Part shown: one piece after another, positions 31,310-39,561 of the stretch
How the letters are laid out: every line of letters starts with the position of its first letter
How positions within the stretch are numbered: the first letter of the stretch is position 1
Assembly: GCA_001725945.1 (NCBI GenBank)
Contig: LRMT01000096.1
Coordinates: 42,309 to 106,308 of the forward strand
From: Cupriavidus sp. UYMMa02A
GTDB lineage: Bacteria; Pseudomonadota; Gammaproteobacteria; Burkholderiales; Burkholderiaceae
Direction: 5' to 3'
DNA length: 64,000 nt
The notes under the pieces: generated by a model
Databases searched by the model: none
Told to the model about the DNA's origin: nothing
What the model saw: the letters and a program-made list of their open reading frames with translations, nothing else
Position numbers and translations under genes: made by a program

Positions 31310-32461
31310 TCAGAGGCTCAGTGCGAATCGACTGATCGCGGTCTCCCGGATATCGAGTACCTCGCTGGTCAGCCGCGTGCCGGATGCGACGTCCATCGCA
31401 TACGCATACAGCTGCTCGCCGAGGTCCGAGATCTTTTCTCCGTGCTGCAGGATCCCGCTGACGTCGAAGTCAATGTTGTCGGCCATGGTGCGCAGCGTAT
31501 TGACGTTGCCGCACACCTTGACGGTCGGTGCCACCACGCTGCCGATCGGATTGCCCACCCCGGTGCCAAAGAAGGTGAGCTGGCATCCGCCGGCAGCCAG
31601 CGCAGTCAGATTTTCCACTGCCGCGGCCGGTGCGTCCATGAAATGCAGCCCCTTCTTCTGCGGCGCCTCGCCATAGCGCAGCACGCCCACCAGCGCGGTG
31701 GTGCCGGCCTTGGCCATGGCGCCGAGCGCTTTCTCCTCGACCGTGGTCAGGCCGCCGCGCTTGTTGTCGGGCGAGGGCTGGTCTTCGCGCATGTCGACGC
31801 CGCGCGAATGGCAAGGTTTTCCATATTGCGCACGGCGGTGACGAAGGCCTCGCGCACGCGCCCGTCGGCCGCCCGCTCCGCAAACAGGTGATCGGCGCCG
31901 ATGAATTCGGAAGTCTCGGAGATGATGACCGTGCCGCCCTCGGCGATCACGAGGTCAGCCATGCGCCCGATCACCGGATTGCAGCTCAGGCCCGAGGTGG
32001 TATCCGATCCGCCGCATTCCACGCCGATCACCAGCGACGACACCGGGCAAGGCACGCGGCGCGCGCGCGACGCTTCGAGCGAAAGCTTCGCGGCCTTGCG
32101 CGTGCTTCGGCAATGCAATCGACGGTGCCGTTGGGCTGCAGGTGTACACGCTCGACAGGCTTGCCCGCGGCCTGGATGCGGCGCGCCACCTCTTCGGTCG
32201 ACGACGGCTCCAGCCCTACCAGCAGTACTGCGGCGATATTGGGGTTGCGACCCAGGCCGGCCAGCGATTCAAAGGCGAAATCGAGGTCGGCGCCGAACTG
32301 CCGCGCACGAACAGCGTGGTGACCGGGATGCAGCCGCCCACGGTGCGCGCAATGGTGCGCGTGACCGGGTTGCAGTTGTCCATGACCGAGACCACGGCGA
32401 CCCAGTTGCGCACGCCGACCGCGCCGTTTTCGCGCGGGTATCCGAGAAAGGTGGTTGGCAT
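31310..32461 (-). CDS. UxaA/GarD-family dehydratase or sulfo-lyase, large subunit, frameshifted
   Basis: About 384 residues, the length of the catalytic C-terminal module of altronate/galactarate dehydratases and of SuyB. Seen across four frames: FLGYPRENGAVGVRNWVAVV, CNPVTRTIARTVGGCIPVTT, VIGVECGGSDTTSGLSCNPV, GGCQLTFFGTGVGNPIGSV, and VCGNVNTLRTMADNIDFDV. Conserved Cys (ECGGSD, SCNP, VCGN) fit the Fe-binding site. Indels lie near 32300, 32110 and 31795. The small subunit is encoded 5 bp upstream. The split two-gene form next to an LDH2 dehydrogenase resembles suyAB (sulfolactate), but the substrate cannot be settled from sequence. Confidence 0.82.
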
Positions 32462-32466
32462 CTGTC

Positions 32467-32757
32467 TTAGCCCTTGTGCAAGTCGCCGCGCGCACGCGCC
32501 GACTCGATGTTGTGAACATGCATGTGTTCGCCGGCACGGATCGCGCGGCTGGCGCGGCCGATGATCTGGCCGTACTTAAGGATTTCCTGGCCCGGCGAGG
32601 TGTCGGCGACGCACACCTTGTGGCCGAACGGAACATCCTGCAGCAGGACCAGCTTTCCTGTCCGCTCGCCTTCCAGCGCGCAGGCGTCACCGGCTTGGCC
32701 GGCGTCCAGCAGGGTGGCCACGTTGTCGGCCGGGTTTAGTACGATGGCTCGGGGCAT
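32467..32757 (-). CDS. UxaA-type dehydratase small subunit (SAF domain; SuyA-like)
   Basis: Intact, 96 residues, matching the SAF domain that is the N-terminal part of UxaA/GarD and a separate subunit in SuyA-type enzymes: AIVLNPADNVATLLDAGQAG, LVLLQDVPFGHKVCVADTSP, IIGRASRAIRAGEHMHVHNI. The conserved GEHMHVHN segment with its histidines is intact. It is the first gene of the leftward operon; GntR-box-like sites and the divergent plus-strand operon lie upstream. Confidence 0.85.
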   Translation of the reverse strand: MPRAIVLNPADNVATLLDAGQAGDACALEGERTGKLVLLQDVPFGHKVCVADTSPGQEILKYGQIIGRASRAIRAGEHMHVHNIESARARGDLHKG

Positions 32758-32766
32758 TGATCAACT

Positions 32767-32776
32767 CCTGTATAGG
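32767..32776. promoter_or_regulatory. GntR-type operator candidate, left
   Basis: CCTGTATAGG, an imperfect palindrome 10 bp upstream of the small-subunit ATG (32757, minus). It shares its core with 32876-32885. Confidence 0.4.
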
Positions 32777-32875
32777 TGTTGGAATGCAATGTAGAGAATG
32801 GTGCCGCTCTTAGTCAAGGATAATCACGAATAAACGGCCTCACCCCCGAGAAAACCACTACTCCTACGTAAAAGT

Positions 32876-32885
32876 CCTATATAGA
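32876..32885. promoter_or_regulatory. GntR-type operator candidate, right
   Basis: CCTATATAGA, with a CTATATAG palindromic centre, 5 bp before the -35 of the plus-strand promoter. It matches the left site at 8 of 10 bases, fitting coordinate control of the divergent operons by the local GntR protein. Confidence 0.4.
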
Positions 32886-32890
32886 AGTTG

Positions 32891-32927
32891 TTGACATGCG
32901 CAGTGCGCGTGTCTATTGTCATGACAA
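32891..32927 (+). promoter_or_regulatory. Strong sigma-70 promoter with a palindrome over the -10
   Basis: TTGACA (32891-32896), a 17-base spacer, and TATTGT (32914-32919). A perfect 12-bp palindrome TTGTCATGACAA (32916-32927) overlaps the -10, as expected for a repressor site. It drives the plus-strand operon that begins with the AGTH paralogues (ATG at 32973). Confidence 0.65.
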
Positions 32928-32972
32928 CGGCGCTGCTGTCACGTGGCACCAGATCAACAGGAGAAGACAGGC

Positions 32973-33433
32973 ATGAAGGTGGCATCACACCTGGGGAAGA
33001 TTGCGAAGCTGCAGGCGCTGCGAGAGCGCCTGGATCCACTGCAGGATTTCGAGCTGTGGTTTGGGCGGGCATGACGGCGGGAACCCATGCGGTCAATGCA
33101 GCACTGCACCAGGCGGGGATCACGCTCGACGACGACATGTTCCCGACGCAGCCGGGGGTTTATCTGGTGCCGCAGCCCGACGGCCAACTGAAGGCGGCCT
33201 TCCGGCCGCTCGGCGACGTGCTGCATGTTGGCCGTCCAAAGGTAGAAGCACCGGTGCCCGCGGACATCGCGGCGATGATGGAAGACATGGAGCGTATCGA
33301 GCACTACCGCGATCCGTGCCTGCGCGAAGGGCTGGTGCCGACGCAGGCCATTGCACAAAGCTGCGACGCGGCGCTGCAACGTTGCCTGGGCTTGCTGACT
33401 CAGCGCCTTGAAGGAGCCGCTCATGGACATTGA
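32973..33433 (+). CDS. AGTH-motif protein A, unknown function, one frameshift
   Basis: About 153 residues; no family recognised. MKVASHLGKIAKLQALRERL opens a helical protein; one T lost near 33060 joins DFELWF to WAGMTAGTHAVNAALHQAGI. Later segments include YLVPQPDGQLKAAFRPLGDV and IEHYRDPCLREG. The core D-[FY]-E-[LM]-x3-A-x-M-x-AGTH-x2-N-x2-LH-x2-G-x-T is repeated in the next protein, so the two are paralogues. A strong promoter lies 46 bp upstream and a GGAG ribosome site 11 bp before the ATG. It is the first gene of the operon with the reductase and TauD genes. Confidence 0.65.
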
Positions 33434-33788
33434 AGGACACATGGCGTTGGCGCGCCGCATCGAGACGTCCCTGCAGAAGTGCGGGGCGGCCGACTACGAG
33501 ATGACCATCGAGGCCGCCATGCTGGCCGGCACGCACTGGTTGAACGTGCTGCTGCACAAGCTTGGGGCCACGTCGCCGCAGCAGGACGTTTTCCACAGCT
33601 ATCTGCTGACCGTCAATGAGTTCCGGCGGCTCGCGGTGGCCGCGGAAAAGCCGCTCGCGGCGCTCGCGGCGATCGAGGACAGCCGCGCGCCCTTCGTGCG
33701 CGGCAATCACGCCGGCGGCGAGGCCGCGGCCGAACGCGCGCTGACGCTGCTTTCGCTGATCCGGGCGACGGCGCTTGGCGCCACGTGA
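33423..33788 (+). CDS. AGTH-motif protein B, unknown function, paralogue of protein A
   Basis: Intact, 121 residues, overlapping the end of protein A by 11 bp (coupled translation). It aligns with A: DYEMTIEAAMLAGTHWLNVL and LHKLGAT against DFELWFWAGMTAGTHAVNAA and LHQAGIT, and IEDSRAP against IEHYRDP. It is shorter, lacking the middle Pro-rich segment. It is predicted to be an all-helical bundle with conserved T-H, N and L-H positions that could bind a metal or a ligand; it does not carry the R-x4-6-H motif of HEPN proteins. The role is unknown; the company is catabolic enzymes. Confidence 0.7.
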   Translation: MDIEGHMALARRIETSLQKCGAADYEMTIEAAMLAGTHWLNVLLHKLGATSPQQDVFHSYLLTVNEFRRLAVAAEKPLAALAAIEDSRAPFVRGNHAGGEAAAERALTLLSLIRATALGAT

Positions 33789-33852
33789 TCGGGCAGTACG
33801 CGAGTCACAGACTGATCAATAGTTAACGACAGAGTCAGACAAGGAGCCAACA

Positions 33853-34824
33853 GTGAAGGCAGTCCGTGTAGTACCAGGCCCGGAGGGCGGCAAGGTTGAG
33901 GTGCAGGATATTCCCGTTCCCGTGGCGGGACCGGGCCAGGTGCTGGTCAGGGTGCGTGCGTCAGGCCTGAACCGCGGGGAAATCAACCAGGCGAAGGAGC
34001 TGCGTACCGGCAACACCATTACCACCGGTGTCGAGTTCGCCGGAGAGGTGGCCGACATCGGCGAAGGCGTGAATGGCTGGCGCAAGGGCGATCGCGTCAT
34101 GGGCCATGGCCGCGGCTGCCAGGCCGAGTACGTGGTTGCTGATCCCATGGCGCTGATCGCGGTGCCGGACGGCATGTCGTGGATCGACGCGGCGGCGTTC
34201 CCCAATGTGTTCATCACCGCGCACGACGCGCTGGTGGTCAACGGGCAGCTCAAGGCTGGCGAGTCGGTGCTCGTCAACGGCGCCTCGGGCGGGGTGGCGA
34301 TGGCCGCGATCCAGATCGCTTCGCTGATGGGCGCGAAGCCCGTCATGGCGTCTTCGCGTTCGGCGGCCAAGCTGGACAAGATCAGCCAGTTCGGCGTGGA
34401 TGTCGGCATCGATGCATCGAAAGACGACCAAGTCGAGGCGGTCATGGCGGCGACCGGCAACAAGGGCGTCGACATCATCATCGACACGGTCGGTGGCCCG
34501 GTCTTCGAGGCCAACATGAAGAGCCTCGCCGTCAAGGGGCGCCTGGTGAACATTGCGCGCCTCGGTTCTGCCACGGCGCAGATCGACCTGTCGATGCTGT
34601 GGCTCAAGCGCCTGCAGCTGATCGGCGTGACCTTCCGCACACGTACCGAGCAGGAGCGGCTGGAGTGCATCCAGGCCTGCGCGCGCGACATGCTGCCGTT
34701 CCTGCGCGCCGGCCGCGTACGGCTGCCGATCGACCGCACCTTTGCCATGACCGATATCCACGCGGCGCACGAATATATGAAGCAAGACCAGCACGTCGGC
34801 AAGATCGTGCTGCTGGTCGATTGA
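33853..34824 (+). CDS. Zinc-independent alcohol dehydrogenase / quinone oxidoreductase family (MDR)
   Basis: Intact, 323 residues. GroES-like N-terminal domain (PGPGQVLVRVRASGLNRGEI is preceded by VPVAG), then the NADP Rossmann motif VLVNGASGGVAMAAIQIA, and GVDIIIDTVGGPVFEANM. The zinc-ligand Cys set of true alcohol dehydrogenases is absent, so it belongs to the quinone reductase/enoyl reductase branch (NADPH-dependent reduction of an activated double bond or quinone). It lies 64 bp after the AGTH pair and 35 bp before the TauD gene, in the same direction. Confidence 0.9.
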   Translation: MKAVRVVPGPEGGKVEVQDIPVPVAGPGQVLVRVRASGLNRGEINQAKELRTGNTITTGVEFAGEVADIGEGVNGWRKGDRVMGHGRGCQAEYVVADPMALIAVPDGMSWIDAAAFPNVFITAHDALVVNGQLKAGESVLVNGASGGVAMAAIQIASLMGAKPVMASSRSAAKLDKISQFGVDVGIDASKDDQVEAVMAATGNKGVDIIIDTVGGPVFEANMKSLAVKGRLVNIARLGSATAQIDLSMLWLKRLQLIGVTFRTRTEQERLECIQACARDMLPFLRAGRVRLPIDRTFAMTDIHAAHEYMKQDQHVGKIVLLVD

Positions 34825-34859
34825 ATCCATCGATAAAAGGCGATAAAAGAGGAGACATC

Positions 34860-35654
34860 ATGACCATCGAAATCAAGCCGCTGACCGGTTCAGTCGGTGC
34901 ATCCGTGACCGGCGTCAACCTGAACGACCCGATCAACGACGCGACCTTCAAGGTCCTGCATCAGGCCTTCCTGGAGCACGGCATGCTCGTGTTCCGCGGA
35001 CAGTTCCTGCAGCCGGCGGCCCAGGTGGCCTTTGCGCGGCTGTGGGGCACGCCGGTGCAGGGCAACCCGCTGCTCAAGGGGCTGGCGGAGTTCCCGGAGC
35101 TGTTCCAGGTCACCAAGATTCCCAAGGAGACCGCCTCGACCGAGGCCTGGCACTCGGACTCCATTTACACCGCGGTGCCGCCCAAGATTTCGATCCTGTC
35201 GGGCGTCACGATTCCTGTGGGCGGCGACACGATGTGGTGCAACCAGTATCTGTCGTACGAGCGCCTGTCGCCGGCCATGCAACGCATGATCGAGGGCCTG
35301 CGCGCACGCTTCACCGGCGCACGCCTGGCCAAGATGACCGGTTCCGACAAGGTGCCTTCGGCAGTGCATCCGATCGTGCGCACGCACCCGGAGACGGGGC
35401 GCAAGGCGCTGTACGTCGGCCACCCGGATACTGCGCTGTGCATCGAGGGCATGACCGAGGCGGAAAGCCGTCCGCTGCTCGACTTCCTGTACGAGCACTC
35501 GGTCACCCCGGACAACGTGTACCGACACATGTGGCAGGAAGGCGATGTGGTGATGTGGGACAACCGCTGCACCATGCATTACGCCGTCCACGACTACGGC
35601 AATGCTGAACGCGTGCTCAACCGCGTGACGCTCGAAGGCGAAGTGCCGCGCTGA
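34860..35654 (+). CDS. TauD/TfdA-family Fe(II)/2-oxoglutarate dioxygenase
   Basis: Intact, 264 residues. Double-stranded beta-helix dioxygenase: Fe ligands in WHSDSIY (H-x-D, near residue 100) and in the C-terminal TMHYAVHDYG, with the 2-oxoglutarate Arg region NRVTLEG. The family start ITGVNL-like TGVNLNDPI is present. Relatives hydroxylate taurine, 2,4-D or other sulfonates and ethers to cause C-S or C-O cleavage. With a SuyAB-like lyase encoded divergently, an organosulfonate is one option for the substrate; this is inference. Confidence 0.92.
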   Translation: MTIEIKPLTGSVGASVTGVNLNDPINDATFKVLHQAFLEHGMLVFRGQFLQPAAQVAFARLWGTPVQGNPLLKGLAEFPELFQVTKIPKETASTEAWHSDSIYTAVPPKISILSGVTIPVGGDTMWCNQYLSYERLSPAMQRMIEGLRARFTGARLAKMTGSDKVPSAVHPIVRTHPETGRKALYVGHPDTALCIEGMTEAESRPLLDFLYEHSVTPDNVYRHMWQEGDVVMWDNRCTMHYAVHDYGNAERVLNRVTLEGEVPR

Positions 35655-35758
35655 GCGGCACCACCATACCGGTACCGCCCCGGCTGCTGTCGGCCGGTGG
35701 CGCTGCCTGGCGCACTGCGTCCCACACGGGCACGGCGCGGTCCACAGGAGAGTGAAGA

Positions 35759-36876
35759 ATGCAGATAGGGATCCCGACTGAGACCCGGGCGGGGGAGGCG
35801 CGCGTCGCCGCCACGCCAGAGACGGTCAAGAAGTACGTCGCACAAGGCCATCAGGTCGTGGTGCAGGCGGGCGCCGGCGTACGGGCCAGCCAGCCGGATG
35901 CGGCCTATGAGGCTGCGGGCGCGCGCATTGGAAGCGCCGCCGACGCGCTCGGTGCGCAACTGGTGCTTAAGGTGCGCGCGCCCGAGATTACCGAGCTGGC
36001 GCACATGAAGCCCGGCGCCGTGCTGGTGGGCATGCTCAACCCGTTCGATACCGAGAACAACGCGCGCATGACCGCCGCCGGCATTACCGCGTTCGCGCTC
36101 GAGGCCGCGCCGCGCACCACGCGTGCGCAGAGCATGGATGTGCTGTCCTCGCAGGCGAACATCGCCGGCTACAAGGCTGTACTCGTCGCCGCGCATCACT
36201 ACCAGCGCTTCATGCCGATGCTGATGACCGCCGCGGGCACCGTCAAGGCCGCGCGCGTGCTGATTCTCGCGCCGGCGTGGCAGGCCTGCAGGCGATCGCC
36301 ACGGCCAAGCGCCTCGGCGCGGTGATCGAGGCCTCGGACGTGCGCCCGGCCGTGAAGGAGCAGATCGAATCGCTGGGCGGCAAGTTCCTGGACGTGCCGT
36401 TCGTCACCGACGAGGAGCGCGAAATCGCACAGGGCGTCGGTGGCTATGCCCGTCCGATGCCGCCGGACTGGATGAAGCGCCAGGCCGAGCTGGTGCACCA
36501 GCGCGCCATTCAGGCCGACATCGTCATCACCACCGCGCTGATCCCGGGCCGCAAGGCGCCGGTGCTGCTGCACGAGGCGACCGTGCAGCAGATGAAGCCC
36601 GGTTCGGTGGTGGTCGACCTGGCCGCCGCGCAGGGCGGCAACTGCCCGCTGACGGTGGCTGATGAAGTGGTCGAGCGCCACGGCGTGACCTTCGTGGGCC
36701 ATACGAATCTCGCCGGCATGGTCGCGGCCGATGCTTCGGCGCTCTACGCGCGCAATGTACTGGACTTCCTCAAGCTGGTCATCGACAAGGAAGGCCAGTT
36801 CACGCTGAACCTCGAAGACGACATCGTCGCCGCGTGCCTGATGACGCGTCGCGAAGAAAAGGCCCTGGCCTGTTAA
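35759..36876 (+). CDS. pntAA: NAD(P) transhydrogenase subunit alpha part 1, one frameshift
   Basis: NAD(H)-binding domain I of the proton-translocating transhydrogenase, about 373 residues. MQIGIPTETRAGEARVAATP opens it; LSSQANIAGYKAVLVAA, then VLIL and, after a G lost near 36272, AGVAGLQAIATAKRLGAVIE. C-terminal ATVQQMKPGSVVVDLAAAQG and GHTNLAGMVAADASALYARN. Part of a split pntAA-pntAB-pntB arrangement, as in Rhodospirillum and many betaproteobacteria. It starts 104 bp after the tauD-like gene; that gap holds no gene. The complex supplies NADPH from NADH using the proton gradient. Confidence 0.93.
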
Positions 36877-36886
36877 GGAGAGATCG

Positions 36887-37252
36887 ATGGAAATGGTGAA
36901 CCACACGGTGATCAACCTGATCATCTTCGTCCTGGCGATCTACGTGGGCTACCACGTCGTCTGGACGGTCACGCCCGCCTTGCATACGCCACTGATGGCG
37001 GTGACCAATGCGATCTCGGCCATCATCATCGTCGGCGCCATGCTGGCGGCCGGCCTGACCGAAGGCGGCGTGGGCCGCGCGATGGGTACGCTCGCCGTGG
37101 CGCTGGCCGCGGTCAACGTGTTCGGCGGTTTCCTCGTCACGCAGCGCATGCTCGAGATGTTCCGCAAGAAGGCGCCCAAGGTGAAGGCCGAGGCGCAGCC
37201 CGCAAAGACGCCGGCGCATGCCGGCGGCGAACTGGTGGAGATGCCGCGATGA
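36887..37252 (+). CDS. pntAB: NAD(P) transhydrogenase subunit alpha part 2 (membrane)
   Basis: Intact, 121 residues. Three to four membrane helices forming part of domain II: INLIIFVLAIYVGYHVVWTV, TPLMAVTNAISAIIIVGAML and GTLAVALAAVNVFGGFLVTQ followed by RMLEMFRKKAP, the typical end of the helix bundle. The charged C-terminal tail is about 20 residues. It starts 10 bp after pntAA, and its TGA overlaps the pntB ATG (ATGA). Confidence 0.94.
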   Translation: MEMVNHTVINLIIFVLAIYVGYHVVWTVTPALHTPLMAVTNAISAIIIVGAMLAAGLTEGGVGRAMGTLAVALAAVNVFGGFLVTQRMLEMFRKKAPKVKAEAQPAKTPAHAGGELVEMPR

Positions 37253-38718
37253 ATGCCCTGTCCATGAATACCGTGACGCTGTTCTACCTGGGTGCGTCGG
37301 TCTGCTTCATCCAGGCATTGAAGGGCCTCTCGCATCCCGCTTCGGCTCGCAAGGGCAACGCCTTCGGCATGATCGGCATGGCGGTGGCGGCGCTCACCAC
37401 GGTGGCGCTGATTGCCAAGCTCAAGAACGAATTCGTCGCATCCGGCGGCGCGGGCACGGAGATGGGCTTCGGCCTGTCGCTGATCCTCGCCGGGCTGGTG
37501 GTGGGCGGCGGCATCGGCGCCTATGTGGCGAAGAAGGTCGAGATGACCAAGATGCCCGAGCTGGTGGCGGCCATGCACTCGCTGATCGGCCTGGCCGCGG
37601 TATGCATCGCCGTGGCCGCGGTGGCCGAGCCGGCAGCGTTCGGTATTGCGCCGGCCGGTTCGCATGAGATTCCGCTGGGCAACCGCGTCGAACTGTTCAT
37701 CGGCTGCTTCGTCGGCGCCATCACCTTCTCCGGTTCGGTGATCGCGTTCGGCAAGTTGGCCGGGCGCTACAAGTTCCGCCTGTTCCAGGGGGCGCCGGTG
37801 GCGTTCGCGGGCCAGCACATGCTGAACCTGGCACTGGCCGTCGCCATGATCGGCTTCGGTGTCGCGTTCTTCATGACGCAGGAATGGCTGCCGTTCCTGG
37901 TGATGCTGGCGATCGCCTTCGTGCTTGGCGTTCTGATCATCATCCCGATCGGCGGCGCCGACATGCCGGTGGTGGTGTCGATGCTGAACTCGTACTCGGG
38001 CTGGGCGGCGGCTGGCATCGGCTTCTCGCTGAACAACCCGATGCTGATCATTGCCGGCTCGCTGGTGGGCTCAAGCGGTGCGATTCTCTCGTACATCATG
38101 TGCAAGGCGATGAACCGCTCGTTCTTCAACGTGATCCTGGGCGGCTTCGGCAGCGATGCCGCAACGGCTGGCCCCGGTGGCGCGCAAGTCCAGCGCAACG
38201 TGAAGTCGGGTTCGGCCGATGATGCCTCGTTCCTGATGGGCAATGCCGAGACCGTGATCATCGTGCCGGGCTACGGCCTGGCGGTGGCACGTGCCCAGCA
38301 CGCACTGAAGGAACTCACAGAGAAGCTGACCGAGAAGGGCGTGACCGTGAAGTACGCGATCCATCCGGTCGCGGGCCGCATGCCGGGCCATATGAACGTG
38401 CTGCTGGCCGAGGCCGAGGTGCCCTACGACCAGGTCTTTGAAATGGAAGACATCAACAGCGAGTTCGGCCAGGCCGACGTGGTGCTGGTGCTCGGCGCCA
38501 ACGACGTGGTGAATCCGTCGGCCAAGACCGACCCGAAGTCGCCGATCGCCGGCATGCCGATCCTGGAGGCCTACAAGGCCAAGACCATCATCGTCAACAA
38601 GCGCTCGATGGCCGCTGGCTATGCCGGTCTGGACAACGAGTTGTTCTACATGGACAAGACCATGATGGTGTTCGGCGACGCCAAGAAGGTGGTCGAGGAC
38701 ATGGTCAAGGCCGCATAA
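37249..38718 (+). CDS. pntB: NAD(P) transhydrogenase subunit beta
   Basis: Intact, 489 residues. About nine membrane helices of domain II are followed by the NADP(H)-binding domain III: VIIVPGYGLAVARAQHALKE, the signature KYAIHPVAGRMPGHMNVLLAEA, VPYDQVFEMEDINSEFGQAD and the C-terminal VVNPSAKTDPKSPIAGMPIL. All catalytic landmarks are present. It would couple inward proton movement to NADPH formation in the inner membrane, serving the reductases encoded beside it. Confidence 0.96.
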   Translation: MNALSMNTVTLFYLGASVCFIQALKGLSHPASARKGNAFGMIGMAVAALTTVALIAKLKNEFVASGGAGTEMGFGLSLILAGLVVGGGIGAYVAKKVEMTKMPELVAAMHSLIGLAAVCIAVAAVAEPAAFGIAPAGSHEIPLGNRVELFIGCFVGAITFSGSVIAFGKLAGRYKFRLFQGAPVAFAGQHMLNLALAVAMIGFGVAFFMTQEWLPFLVMLAIAFVLGVLIIIPIGGADMPVVVSMLNSYSGWAAAGIGFSLNNPMLIIAGSLVGSSGAILSYIMCKAMNRSFFNVILGGFGSDAATAGPGGAQVQRNVKSGSADDASFLMGNAETVIIVPGYGLAVARAQHALKELTEKLTEKGVTVKYAIHPVAGRMPGHMNVLLAEAEVPYDQVFEMEDINSEFGQADVVLVLGANDVVNPSAKTDPKSPIAGMPILEAYKAKTIIVNKRSMAAGYAGLDNELFYMDKTMMVFGDAKKVVEDMVKAA

Positions 38719-38761
38719 GCAGAGCCTCCACGCAGACAACACAGAACACAGGAGACATGCA

Positions 38762-39553
38762 ATGAAGCAGCACGATGGTCGCGGCCTTGACCTGTTTGCC
38801 GACCTTGAGGGAAAGGTGGCGCTTGTGACTGGCGCCTTTGGCGGGCTTGGCCTGCATTTCGCGCAGACCCTCGCGCGCGCGGGCTGCAAGGTGGCTTTGG
38901 CCGGGCGGCGCGTGGGCGAGGGCGAGGCGCTGCTGGCCGAACTGCGCACGCAGGGTGGACAAGGCTGCGTGGTCGCGCTGGACGTAAGGGACCCTGCCTC
39001 GGTCGACGCCGCGTTCGCAGCCACGCAGCGCGAGCTTGGACCGGTGCAGATCGTCGTCAACAGCGCCGGCATCGCCACCACGGGACCGGCCATGGAGGTG
39101 GACGAGGCGCAGTGGCAAAGCGTCATCGACACCAACCTGAACGGCGCCTGGCGCGTCGCCCAGCGTGCCGCGCGCATGATGCGCGATGCGGAAACGGGCG
39201 GCAGCATCATCAACATCGCGTCGATCCTCGGCCTGCGCGTGGCCCAGCAGGTGCCCGCGTACACCGCGGCCAAGGCCGGGCTGATCCACCTCACGCGCTC
39301 GCTGGCGCTGGAATGGGCGCGCCATGGCATCCGCGTCAATGCGCTCGCGCCGGGCTACTTCGAGACCGAGATCAACCGCAGCTTCTTCGAGACGGAAAGC
39401 GGCCAGGCGCTGATCCGGCGCATTCCGCAGCGCCGGCTCGGGCAGCCGCGCCAGCTCGACGGCGCGCTGCTGCTGCTGGCCTCCGACGCCTCCGACTTCA
39501 TGACCGGCACGGTGCTGCCCGTCGACGGCGGCCATTCCATCAACTCGCTTTGA
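38762..39553 (+). CDS. Short-chain dehydrogenase/reductase
   Basis: Intact, 263 residues. Classical SDR: TGAFGGLGLHFAQTL (cofactor glycine motif), NSAGIATTGPAM, IINIASILGLRVAQQVP and the catalytic YTAAKAG, then RVNALAPGYFETE. The residues after the first strand (LAGRRVGEGEALL) favour NADP(H). It reduces or oxidises a hydroxyl/keto pair, possibly 3-hydroxyacyl-CoA, since the following APH-type kinase commonly clusters with SDR and acyl-CoA dehydrogenase genes. It starts 43 bp after pntB behind an ACAGGAGA ribosome site. Confidence 0.93.
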   Translation: MKQHDGRGLDLFADLEGKVALVTGAFGGLGLHFAQTLARAGCKVALAGRRVGEGEALLAELRTQGGQGCVVALDVRDPASVDAAFAATQRELGPVQIVVNSAGIATTGPAMEVDEAQWQSVIDTNLNGAWRVAQRAARMMRDAETGGSIINIASILGLRVAQQVPAYTAAKAGLIHLTRSLALEWARHGIRVNALAPGYFETEINRSFFETESGQALIRRIPQRRLGQPRQLDGALLLLASDASDFMTGTVLPVDGGHSINSL

Positions 39554-39561
39554 GGCAAACC

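Noticed and set aside
33423..33788. AGTH protein B as a HEPN-type toxin
   Set aside because: The size and helices fit, but the R-x4-6-H catalytic motif and an adjacent nucleotidyltransferase antitoxin are missing, and the neighbour is a paralogue in a metabolic operon.
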